Below, in pieces: positions 35,150 through 45,290 of a stretch of DNA of 64,000 nt; the stretch's first letter is position 1; every line of letters begins with the position of its first letter. The DNA lies in NCBI GenBank assembly GCA_035578155.1, contig JAPWDM010000020.1:7670055-7734054 (forward strand), in the 5' to 3' direction. Both the position numbers and the translations under genes were made by a program. The notes beneath the pieces were generated by a model that was not told where the DNA came from, did not search any database, and saw only the letters and a list, made by a program, of their open reading frames with translations. The DNA comes from Brachynemurus nebulosus (Eukaryota; Arthropoda; Insecta; Neuroptera; Myrmeleontidae).

Positions 35150-35870
35150 AGCACTGTAAGTAGGGGACTTAAGTCCCGTAAGATCCGGGGGTCCAAAAAA
35201 AGACCAAAATAAACGGCTAGACGGATCTTGATCAAATTTTGCTCAAATACTATTGAGGTCCCAGAATAAATGAACGTTTGGTTGAAATTACCCTTCCAGA
35301 TCCTTGGGTCCAAAAAAGGATCCAAAGTAAATTGTGAGAAATTATCTTTAAATGTAAATAATAAACAAATATTTTACTTTGCAAAATACCACTTTTATTT
35401 TTGAAACAATATTGTCACAGTGTCAAAAATAAAAGTGGTATTTTGTAAAGTAAAATATTTGTTTATTATTTACAAATATGGAATACCATAAAGTAACGCT
35501 CAAATCTATTAATATTATCTTTAAATGCTTAAATACATTAGGATTACGGAGAAAAAGGATGTGAAATTCAAATTGTGCTTTAGGATCCTAGGGTTTCAAA
35601 AAATTTTCACAATAAACGGTTGGACGGATCTTGGCCAAACTTTGTTCGAATCGTATTATGATTGGGAAAAAGATAAATGGAAGGTCAAAATTGTCCCCCA
35701 CGATCCCAAAAAGGGTCCAAAATAAACGACCACATAAATCTGAAATTTGACAAAATTGGATAAAATTTTGCTAAAATATTATTGAGATCCCGAAGAAAAT
35801 AACGTAAGGTTGGGTTTATTCTTCAGGATCCGTAGACCTCAAAAAGGGTTCAAAACTGAAGTGTACCTAA
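35150..35870. repeat. Decayed minisatellite of GGTCC..AAAATAAACGG units
   Basis: Phrases such as GATCC..GGGTCCAAAAA, AAAATAAACGG, GACGGATCTTG and CAAATTTTGCTCAAATACT recur between 35160 and 35850 at variable spacing. They loosely resemble the 120-bp satellite of family A (GGACCCAAAAG, ATAAACTAACTGACCGAT). Confidence 0.55.
35354..35473. repeat. Hairpin with 50-bp arms
   Basis: GTAAATAATAAACAAATATT through CCACTTTTATTTTTGA is repeated inverted at about 35423-35473, with a loop of about 20 bp. Confidence 0.92.
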
Positions 35871-37493
35871 AATTATCAATATGGGTATCTACGGAAAGGT
35901 CTCAAGGTGTGGAAATTAGATTCATCATTGAATGTAGCTACCTTAAAGTCGTTTTGAAAGCGGTACGAAGCGCCATAAATAACTAATTTTCAAATATTCA
36001 TAAAATCTTTTTAAAACGTGATTAAATTTGAGCGAAAAAATATTTTACATTTTATTCACGGAATTCTTCTAACACACCTGTACATTTTAAAAATTGTAAA
36101 AGAATGTTTTTAACATAACTTAAAAAGAATAAATTATATTAGATGCTAAATAGTATGAAGCTATCACAAAAAAGTTAGTTAATTTTTCAATAAATGTTAT
36201 TAGCTGATAGTAGAACTGATTTTTACTAAATTTCACATAGAATTTGTCTAGTTTACGCGAAATATTTATAATTTGCTTTCTAAATATGACTAAATAAACT
36301 TATAAATGCTAAAAATTTAGCGAAAAATAATTTAAATTTTATTTACGGATTTTTTTTTGGCACATCCTGTGCATTTTAAAAAATTATAAAAATTTTACCT
36401 CTAATATTACTTAAAAAAGAAAAGTTATATTTTAAAAGTTACTAATATGAAATTAGGTCTTTAGAAATTCAAAAAAACTATTAAAAAAAAAAACATTTTT
36501 TACTTTTAATTCTTTGCACTCGAACCATTTTTTAGTATGGGACTCAGCTACTCGACAGTAGTTTTAATAAATTATTGTAATACATCAAAGATAAGTATTT
36601 TAAACAAAAGTAGTTTACTTACACATTTTTTTTTTATTTGCGTATTACAAACATTATATTTTAATATTAAATTCTATAATTTTCCTTAGTGTGATATTTG
36701 AGGTAAAGAATAGGATGGCGCCTGAGAGGCGCCTTTCGAGTGCAAAGGCTATTTATTGTGTCGCCGTGGCGGCGCCTATCGTGTGCAAAGGGTTAATATT
36801 GTTTAACATTAAACAAAATTTTATGAACAAAATGAAAATTATATTTTTCAAAGTTGCTGAACCAAAATTATTTAAACGAGATTAAAGAAAATTTTTTCTT
36901 TTAATATGTAAAATAACTAATTAATTTTTTAGAAAAATCCTGTACATTATTGCTACAGTAGCAGATGGACATCAACCATAGGAACGTTAGGCGTAAACAG
37001 CAGATGTATTGAGTATATGAATATTGTATATGATTAACGCGTTATAGATACCTATAGTACATTTAAAACGTTAAAAAAAACACGAATTTTTTTCTTTTTA
37101 GTATTCATAAAGTAATTATAGTTTAAACAATCTCAAAAATTTCTAGTAAATGTTTCAACTTACCGAATATTTCTAAAAATCACAAAAAATACACAAACTG
37201 ATTTCAATACATTATAGTTTTAATAAGCTAAATAAAATTAACTACTCGATTAACTTAAAAACGAACAATTAAAATAGATAAATAACTTAAAAATTATGTA
37301 TTTTTAAGATGAAATTCACTTTGTAACGCTTGAAGCACAGTACTCACAAAGTCACAAAAATCTTAATAACTTATACGTGATTAATCCAGCTATTTTTACA
37401 AGCATATTTTTCAAATGGTATAAATATTAAATAAATTTCATGTATAAAAATTACAAGTCGAATCTTGCAACATACTAACCACTAATCAATAAT
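35871..37493. other. No gene seen
   Basis: AT-rich; a GC-rich island at about 36716-36785 contains paired GGCGCCT motifs. No coding evidence. Confidence 0.5.
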
Positions 37494-37697
37494 TGATTTG
37501 GAAATGGGGATTGAATAAAAAAATCGATTTTTTCCTCTTTTATTTTTAATTTTATTGAACACCAAAAAATGTTTATTTATTAATCTGCTATAATCAAATA
37601 GAATATAAATCATTGATTTAGAGATGGGGATTGAATAAAAAAATGATTTTTTCCTCTTTTATTTTTATTTTTATTGAACACCAAAAAATGTTTATTT
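37494..37697. repeat. 120-bp tandem duplication, left part
   Basis: About 1.7 units beginning GATTTGGAAATGGGGATTGA or GATTTAGAGATGGGGATTGA. The second unit breaks off after GTTTATTT and resumes at 38776, on the far side of an inserted element. Confidence 0.88.
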
Positions 37698-38775
37698 CGC
37701 TAAACACGAATTTCATCCGGCGGTCAGTAAAATGTTTCATCTCCCCAAGGTGCCATAAAAAAAACACGAATTGCATCCCGTGGTCAAAACTTAAACACAG
37801 GAATTGCATCTCGCGGTTAATATTTTATTACTTTTAAAGGTGTAGTTGATTACAAATACATACAAACATACGATCTATTCATTATTTTATACAAAATCAT
37901 TTTCAAAGATAAACATTTCCAAAATCATTCATATTTTTGTCTTATTTAAGTTTTATCTCACCTATTTATTGTATTTTAATAAAAAAAAATCGCCAAGTAC
38001 GTATTCGATCTGCATTAAGTTAGGGTTCCGTAGTCAGTAGTTTCTTAAATTTTTTTATGATTTTTAGTATTAAATAACTTGGAGAAAATTTTACCGGGAA
38101 AACTATCAGCAGCTACTTTTTTTACAACTTTCAGGGTGCAGGAAAATTTAGCACATTCAAGTGGTTTTTTATAAAATACAATTTTGAAAATTTACTAAAT
38201 TTTAGATATTTTCAGACAATGATTATTAATTTTTTTTAAATATTAAACAAAAAATGTTTTTTTTTTTTCAACCATATATGGAAATTGTCTACGTAAATAG
38301 CCCTGTCTTGATAATTTTAAACTGCATGAAACTAGACCAAAATAGCAAATTAGAGTTCCAAATTCAAAGAAAAATGAAATTAAACTGTTTTCCCAGTGAA
38401 ATTTTCTGCAAAATATTTAAAATTAAAAATAAAATAAAAAATTTGAGACATTACTGATTACGAACCCTTACATAATGCAGATTGAATACGTACTTGGTGA
38501 TTTTTTTTTCTATTAAAATACAATAAATAGGTGAGATAGAACTTGAATAAAACAAAAATATGAATGATTTTAGAAAAAATTATTTTTGAAAATCATTTTA
38601 TATAAAATAAGGAATAAATTGTATGTACGTATGTATTTGTATTCAACTACACCTTCAAAAGCAATAATATACTGACCGCGGGATGCAATTCGTGCGTTTC
38701 GCTTTTTACTTTTTTTTTACAACTTTAGGGTCGGGTCGAACTTTTTCAACCGTGGGATGCAATTCGTGATCAGCC
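37698..38775. mobile_element. Fold-back element with 8-bp target duplication
   Basis: The inserted sequence is flanked by GTTTATTT at 37690-37697 and 38776-38783 and lies inside a tandem repeat whose unit is otherwise continuous. Arms of about 340 bp (37698-38040 and 38440-38775) are imperfect reverse complements. The motif CACGAATTGCATCCCGCGGT occurs about five times near the ends (37705, 37769, 37800, and inverted near 38674 and 38750). No transposase. The 8-bp duplication suggests hAT-type mobilisation, but it does not fit the usual hAT target consensus. Confidence 0.83.
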
Positions 38776-38960
38776 GTTTATTTATTAATCTGGTATAATC
38801 AAACTAGAATATAAATCATTGATTTAGAGATGGGGATTGAATAAAAAAATCGATTTTTTCCTCTTTTTTATTTTTATTTTTATTTAACACCAAAAAATAT
38901 TTATATATTTATCTGGCATAATCAAACTAGAATATAAATTAATGATTTAAAAATGGGTAT
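38776..38960. repeat. 120-bp tandem duplication, right part
   Basis: Continuation of the units at 37494-37697, with a further diverged copy to about 38960. Confidence 0.85.
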
Positions 38961-39052
38961 AAATTTAAAAAATCGAATTTTTGTTTTATAATTTTTATTA
39001 AATATATGTAAAAATTGATACAATGTTGAAATTTTTAAAATACATAGTACGA

Positions 39053-39465
39053 TTAAATAATACATTTTAAAGAGAATAAATTACAAAATTCGCCATTCAG
39101 CATCCAACGATTTCGAAAAAAAACCAACCTTTTGAATTCCAGTTTATAAGTCAGTCCAATGGGTCCATTATTCATAATACTCAGTTTTGGATTGTTTTGC
39201 AGCCATGCCAGCACCTGCTCATTTAAATTGTCGAATCTCGCCGGTAACGAAATGTATTCAATTTCTAATTCCAATATTGTCTTCATTCTCGATGAATCAA
39301 ATTTTGATGGCAATTGTCTCGCGCTTATAATTTTATATATTTTCCAATTTCCATATCAGAAAGTTTAATCCATCGTTTAACAGCGTCAAGATGGTTCAAT
39401 TCGTCCATAAAATTCCCCGGCATTTTTTGAATTAAGTCTCTGTTTCCAGCAGTAATGGATTCCAT
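39053..39465 (-). pseudogene. Small single-domain protein gene, frameshifted, function unknown
   Basis: Starts MESITAGNRDLIQKMPGNFM at 39465 and is open to a TAA at 39327-39325. The matching continuation, in another frame, reads IISARQLPSKFDSSRMKTIL, then SLPARFDNLNEQVLAWLQNN and GPIGLTYKLEF, ending at 39053. A small indel in ATATAAAA near 39340 links the two. The order GK.YK-I..AR then L.ARF..L then G.TY.LEF resembles small one-domain proteins I recall as multi-copy in insect genomes; I cannot name a function. About 137 codons in total. A TATA box lies about 120 bp upstream, so this was once a real transcription unit. Confidence 0.55.
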
Positions 39466-39581
39466 TGTTGAAAATAATTAGTTTTTAACACAACAATTGA
39501 AAATTTTTTTTATTACAATAAGATTTAATGTTTTTCACTAAAGTTTCGAACAAGATTGTAATTGAAAAGTTATGCTAGGGT

Positions 39582-39589
39582 CTTTTATA
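39582..39589 (-). promoter_or_regulatory. Candidate TATA box
   Basis: TATAAAAG on the minus strand, about 117 bases before the ATG of the small gene at 39465 and just downstream of the stop of the preceding relic. Leaves room for a 5' leader of roughly 85-90 bases. Confidence 0.5.
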
Positions 39590-39611
39590 GCAGAAAAATA
39601 GCCCGATTACG

Positions 39612-39773
39612 TCAATTATCATACTTTATGTAGCCATGCAGGTTAAAACCTGTTGCTTCATTTTTGCATATTGGACAGAAATCTTCGCTATTGATATCAG
39701 TATACCTTCTAGTGACGTCAGCTGACAATTTATACGAGTTTAAACCTGTTTTCAGACAAAAAATATGATAAAA
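39612..39773 (-). pseudogene. C-terminal fragment of a cysteine-containing protein, unknown
   Basis: An open frame of 53 codons between TAA (39776-39774) and TGA (39614-39612). It reads FCLKTGLNSYKLSADVTRRY, then EDFCPICKNEATGFNLHGYI and KYDN. The CPIC pair followed by a histidine, and the TGLN/TGFN echo, suggest a small zinc-binding tail. A shorter related stretch (TGLNLSACDVIRR) lies at about 44353-44395, with the same downstream repeat context. Not recognised; not assigned a function. Confidence 0.5.
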
Positions 39774-39779
39774 TTATGA

Positions 39780-39985
39780 CTCAAGGTACAGAGTTCGCGG
39801 TGGTTCAGACTAGCGAGACCATCTTTTAACTATCAAAAAGGATTTTCGGCGCCACCGATTGACAATTTTTCAAAATTACGCACAGGGATCACTAGTATCC
39901 AGACTACGAGCGCCATCTAGTAGTGAAAACTTGGAATTTACAGGGCTCGAATGTGGCTGCGCCATCTATTAAGGAAATTTTGAAT
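39780..39985. repeat. GCGCCATCTAGTAG-type repeat, copy 1
   Basis: Diverged units containing GCGCCATCTA, GTGAAAA, TTGACAATTTTTCAAAATTA and a GTTCGC/GTTCAG phrase, shared with 44420-44660. Confidence 0.75.
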
Positions 39986-39987
39986 TC

Positions 39988-40099
39988 TTAGGTTCGGTTA
40001 GGTTAGAAAAAACTTTGTTAGGTTAGGTTAGACCAAATTTCTTTAGGTTCGGTTAGGTTAGATCAAGTTCCGTTAGCTTCAGTTAGGTTAGAAAAAATT
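39988..40099. repeat. TTAGG-like repeat block
   Basis: About nine TTAGGTT/TTCGGTT units in TTAGGTTCGGTTAGGTTAG-type arrangement, separated by AAAAA-rich spacers. TTAGG is the common arthropod telomere repeat; here it is interstitial and part of a dispersed repeat. Confidence 0.8.
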
Positions 40100-40260
40100 T
40101 TCGTTCGCATTACTCCCCCCACCGCCGGAGGTTCCTAGAACCGCCCTGGTAGCTCTACCACCTCCCTGGGTCACTCGAAAAATCGGGAGGTAGGGAGGTG
40201 GTCCCCATTCTCTCCAATCCTTACTACTATTGTTCCTGTTTCAAATACAATTGAGCATGA
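40100..40260 (-). pseudogene. LINE ORF1-like relic, copy 1 (very decayed)
   Basis: A GC-richer block whose minus strand aligns by eye with the ORF1-like relic at 44682-44981. It shares TTTGAA, a GGAACAA..TAGTA phrase, TTGGAGAG and ACCTCCCTACCTCCCGATTT. No usable frame remains. Confidence 0.45.
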
Positions 40261-40753
40261 GTCATCGTTAAAAAATTAAATAATTCTTATATTCGAAACA
40301 AATCAATATTCTATTCTTTTCTAAAAACAAACTACATATTTAAAATTTACATATTTGCAACAATGAAAGAAATAAAGCTAAGAAAACGGGAACTCCCTAA
40401 ATTCGTAACTGATGAATCATGCTTAAATTTAAGTGAAATATATTATGCACACATACTCACATCTTTAAATTAAATAAATGTATTTTATTTATTCTCTTTG
40501 TAATACACGTCATCAATTTTCTTTCTCTGTTTCTTAGAACTTTTCTTATCTTCTCTAATCTTTTTGCTTTATGGCAATAATAGCCTTTTTGTAATAGCTA
40601 AATTTGGTCTATATTGTTAAATATATCTATCCATTTCCGTATGACGTCATAAATATTTTAAAATACAGTTATTCACGACAAACGATTTTAACTACTTTTA
40701 AATTAGTTGAAAATAAATGCAAACAATTTTTACTGCGATAACTAAAAAAAGCC

Positions 40754-41458
40754 ACCGGAAAGAAGTTAGCGCTGAAAGTTGAAAAATCTTTTTGTTTTTT
40801 ATATGGTTAAATTGCTCCCAAATTGCTCCTTTGAAATCAGTAATTGCTCCACCTGAAACTTAATTATTTAATTAGTTATTTATAAAGAAAAAAATTTTTT
40901 TTCCGTTATTTAAGTTATCAAAATCTCCCAAAATAATACTTTTTTATATAATTTCTTTACGTCAATAAATTGCTCCCAGTGTGCTCTATTTAATTTAAAA
41001 GCTAAATCTTAATTTTTTTGAATAATTATTAAAATATTTTGTTTTTTATAATGTTATTTAACTTGTCAAAATTCAATTATCCTTAAATATATGCAAACGA
41101 CTTAAAGGTATAATGGATTGCCTATACGTTTTAATAATACATAACCTAATTCATAATATTTTTTATTTTAATATATTTTAATTATTATTCAGAGAAATTA
41201 ATAACTAACTTTTAAATTAGATGGAGCAAACTGGGAGCAATTTTTTGATATAAAGTAATTGTATAAAAATGCATTATTTGACAAGATTTTGATAATAGAA
41301 ATAGTCAAACAAAAAAGTTTTTTTGTTTGTAAATAACTAATTAAGTAATTAAGTTCCAGGTGGAGCAATTACTGATTCCAAAGGAGCAATTTGGGAGCAA
41401 TTTAGCCATATAAAAAACAGAAAGATTTTCCAACTTTCGGCGCCAACTTCTTTCCGGT
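40754..41458. mobile_element. Palindromic element with perfect 9-bp target duplication
   Basis: 705 bp flanked by AAAAAAGCC at 40745-40753 and 41459-41467. Ends are ACCGGAAAGAAG and its inverse, and the two halves are reverse complements out to near the centre (about 41105), with moderate divergence. The phrases AATTGCTCCCAAATTGCTCC and GGAGCAATTTGGGAGCAATT mirror each other. No transposase. Long inverted repeats with a 9-bp duplication are characteristic of Mutator-like (MULE) non-autonomous elements; that class label is inference. Confidence 0.88.
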
Positions 41459-41467
41459 AAAAAAGCC

Positions 41468-42978
41468 GAATGAACAACACACTCACTTCTATAAAAAACC
41501 ATAAACAAGCCTAATTTATAAAAAAGGATGTATGTATACGATTTCTGGTACCAATTATCGCATTTACTCTTTCACTAATATTAAATTCAATTGTTCTGTT
41601 TGACAGTATTATATCGTTCCTTATTATCATTTTTGAATGAATTATTACATTTATTTTGTATTAAAAAAATATAATAGAAGGGTATAAGGAGAAAGTACAA
41701 ATTTTAAATAAGAGTAAAAACAAAGTTTGAAATGTTCTATACAGAATATTAATAAGTATTTGTCGGAAGCCTGTTACAAACCTTTATTAGGTATACGTTT
41801 CTCTTACTAAAATTCACTCTATTTTTGTTCAATATGTGAAAACGTTTTCAACCATTTCGGCCATTAATGAGTGTTCGTTATATAAATTTAGTATGTAATT
41901 ATCGCAATTATAAAATTGTGTTTAAAAAAAAAATTTGTTCAAGAACTTGTCTTAAAATCTGTTCAATTGAATCTACCACCAGAGTGGAACAATTATTAGA
42001 AAATAACGAGAGTTTGAGATAAAGAGTAAGAGTGCATTTGCAGTCATCAAATTCAAGATTTGCAGTCATCAAATATACTAAATTGATAAAAGAAATGACA
42101 ATATGACAAAAGTGAGTTCTCAGAAATGTCTTGCTCAGGGAAATTTCATTTTCTGTCTAAGCAGGTTACTTTCTGTTCGGGTAAATATGAAAATACCAAC
42201 CTATAATTGTTCACTTGTGGAAAATTTTTCCTTTCAACCAGTGATATTTTCTTATAAAATCTTAGTCAAACGTATATTTAGTGGGAACCTAATTTGAGAA
42301 AAAAATGTTTTCTTTGTGTGCTATCTCGATGTTGAACATCTAATTAATACGAAACAAAGAATAGAATCGCCCGCATCTAAACAGAGATACATATTGATCC
42401 GAACAGTTGGTAAACCGGTTGCATTGTATTCGATGTATGATATCCCCTTCCTCCGTCATCGGATCAGGTTTCAGGGGCGGATGTCCCTAGTTATCGTTTT
42501 TATTCACATTTTATCACTTATTACCCCAGAAGATTTGTGTATTTTTGGGAATAAATTATTATAATGTAAACATTGGCTGCAGTCACTATCGTGTTTTTGT
42601 TAGTTAAGAGCCCTTTCAGTTAAATTTTAACAAACTTGAGTTGTATAAAACACAAAATTCAGAAAAAATATAGAACTTAAATGTAATATGGTAAGACAAT
42701 TTGACGTTTAAAAAAGTATAATTTATATTAATACTTAATATGTTTTTATTATAGTTTTAAAATCAGTTAAAATTACCAATAAAAATTTTCATTTCATTTT
42801 TGTCGCGTTTACCTGGTACTATAAACGAATAATATAACAATCTATGAAACATGCCTCACACACACCTGGCCTCACATATAAGGTACAAAGATACTCATAT
42901 ATGTAAAATTTTACAACACTACTTTTAAATTTTGTATTAAAAGCAATAATAAAAATTTAAAAAAAAAATAAAAGCTAG
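41468..42978. other. No gene seen
   Basis: AT-rich. The frames at 42103-42297 and 42316-42564 show no recognisable domain. Confidence 0.5.
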
Positions 42979-42981
42979 TAA

Positions 42982-43420
42982 GGCTCGATCCGCATTAACG
43001 TTCCGCTCTCGGTACGACATCGCTACGCTCCCGATTCGATAAAATATTCTTACACAATAAACAATGAGTGTATTTACTCCACGCTCCGATATCGGTCCGA
43101 TATCAGTCACGGTTCGCTCCCGCTCCAATACCAATACCACTCAGGTAATATTTTATCGGATCGATATCAGACTTGTTATGACTTGTACCTATAGCGTAAA
43201 CACTTTTTTTTTATTCCACTCCGCTCCGCTTGCATTCAATTGTTATGAAAAGATATTTGTATCGACCTGAGACCGTACCGACAGTGGCGTTATAATGTGA
43301 ATGGAGAATGAATAGGTACCAGCATGATGTCAACACTGTAATGCGAACACAACAAGATTATATCGGAGTGAGAGTGGAGCGGGAGCGTATCGATATCGGC
43401 ACTATAATGTAAATCGGGCC
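42982..43420. mobile_element. Harbinger-like MITE
   Basis: 439 bp, flanked by TAA at 42979-42981 and 43421-43423. Ends are imperfect inverted repeats (GGCTCGATCCGCATTA and GGCCCGATTTACATTA). The interior is rich in GATATCGG and GCTCCCGCTCC phrases that also recur inverted. No transposase. Confidence 0.82.
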
Positions 43421-43423
43421 TAA

Positions 43424-44352
43424 AGATATTAAATTCATATAAAGTAACTATTTCGAAATTAACCGCAGCTTGATCCCAGGAAATAAATCTCAGGTAACGT
43501 TAAATAAGAGAATGTTTATAAAAATTAAAAACATAATAAGCTGGCAAGAGCTGTGACACATAGCTTCCTCGTACCTATAACATGTTTCTATAAATCAATG
43601 CGAAATGTACAAAAATCATATGAGTAGTAAATAAAATCTTAAAAATAAAATGTTTATTGGATTTTCTGTTTTTACGTCGCAGTCGCTAAGATAACAGACA
43701 CCCCCTCTGAAAGTTGGTCCAACACTGGCCCCTTTTCAACGTCTGGAGTTCTGTCAAATATCGGTCCGATATTTCTTGAATTTTATGTACACATTGGAAG
43801 ATTTTATGGATACACAACGGACAAACCGACAAACCAAAGGAAGGCGAATAAAAATTGTTCAAGAAACTACAAAATGTAAAGCGCGATTGGAAATTTTGAT
43901 TTTAGGAAATAAAAATCACTTATTTCGCTGAATTTACATATTAAAAAAGATTTCTCTACTTTGGTAGACCAGAAGCAAAATAATTGCCTACGGACTCTAT
44001 TTGTATAATTTTGTGTAATTCTGGTACAGATATCATATTACTCTATCGCCGACTCTTTTTTCTTAAAGTACGTGACATTTTCTAAGATTTAACGGAAGTA
44101 TCATATTTCAATGTCGCAACATGCTGTCGCCGTGCACATGCAAATAAAAATTGCTTTGTAATCATGTATGTATTAATTGCAAAGTGACCTTCGTGAAGCA
44201 ATGCTCAATAATCATTTGTACAGTTGTATCCATAAGTATGCGAACACTTAGATTAGTTTTTATTTTCTGATGCTCTCTATTAATAAAGTGTAATAGTATT
44301 TTGGTCATACACATTTCAAACCTGCTAGCATATATAATTACTTTAGACGCTA
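43424..44352. other. No gene seen
   Basis: AT-rich; nothing recognised. Confidence 0.5.
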
Positions 44353-44681
44353 ACAAATTATCTTCTAATGACGTCACAGGCAGACAGGTTTAAACCTGTT
44401 ACAGGCGGCATTCAAAATCTAGATGCAGAGTTCGCTAGTGTTCAGATTAGCATCGTCATCTATTAGTGAAAAGTATAACTATCAAATGATTTTCAACGTC
44501 ATCTATTGACAATTTTTCAAATTTACTAGAGGGTTTGCTAGTGTTCAGCGCCATCTAGTAGTGAAAAGTATAGGTAACTATCAAAAGATTTTCAGCGCCA
44601 TCTTTTGACAATTTTCCAAATTTACAGGGTTCGCTAGTGTTGAGCGCCATCTATAGTGAAAAGCATAATTTTTAGGTTCGC
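44353..44681. repeat. GCGCCATCTAGTAG-type repeat, copy 2, with TTAGG-like end
   Basis: About two and a half tandem units of roughly 100 bp (starts near 44427, 44528 and 44627), each containing GTTCGCTAGTGTTCAG, CGCCATCTA and TTGACAATTTTTCAAATTTA. Ends in TTAGGTTCGCTTAGGTTCGG at about 44672-44695. Same order of modules as 39612-40100. Confidence 0.8.
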
Positions 44682-45290
44682 TTAGGTTCGGTTAGGTTGA
44701 GCACGAGAACCCGCATAGGACAGCTGCCTCCTGCCAAGGTCACTCAAAAAATCGGCAGGAGGGTAGGTGGGTCCAGAACTCTCCAAAAGTCCTACTAACT
44801 TGTTACCTTCAAATGTCACAACTACGGAAGAAGTTTTTACGTAGGAATAAGAATTATTAGGTATTTTCACACGTCTAGATAATCGGTGAACTTTGAGAAC
44901 TAAGGTTTGGTAGGGGGATCTAAGATTTGATTGGATAGTGTCATCATCAAAATGTACATCAATATCACGAATATTACCCATCTTTGTAACTCAATGAGTA
45001 GGGATAAATGTTTTTAAATTATTTTTGGGTAAAATAGGATTGGATAAAAACTGATTTGCAGCGCTTGAACGCTTCAAAAAACATATATTCTGTTTTTTTC
45101 CAAGCTGTCTACTTTTAAAACATCAGGGACTTGAGATTTCATAAGAAGGTTACCAATAGTTAGGGGTAAATTCTAGTATCAGGTTGGGTTGATTCTACAA
45201 AGACTTTAAATGGGCCGCGGGAATTATCAGGATAAACATAAGACGTTTTTGGTTTGGGGTTCTTATTGGACTCATCATTAGTAATGGTAT
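44682..45290 (-). pseudogene. LINE ORF1-like (gag-type) relic, copy 2
   Basis: The frame at 44981-44682 starts MGNIRDIDVHFDDDTIQSNL and contains VKTSSVVVTFEGNKLVGLLE. Upstream, in other frames, the minus strand reads YVYPDNSRGPFKVFVES near 45235-45185. GPF.VF.E followed by S-VVVTF-G is the pattern of nucleic-acid-binding ORF1 proteins of insect LINEs such as Jockey as I recall them; the zinc knuckles that normally follow are missing. At least one stop and frame change are present. It would have bound element RNA; this copy is dead. Confidence 0.55.

Noticed and set aside
36691..36885. GC-rich island with GGCGCC motifs as a promoter or CpG island
   Set aside because: Only about 70 bp, with paired short inverted motifs and no gene beside it; more likely repeat remnant.
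42316..42564. 82-codon open frame
   Set aside because: No recognisable domain, no splice or start context, and similar-length frames are expected by chance in this much sequence.
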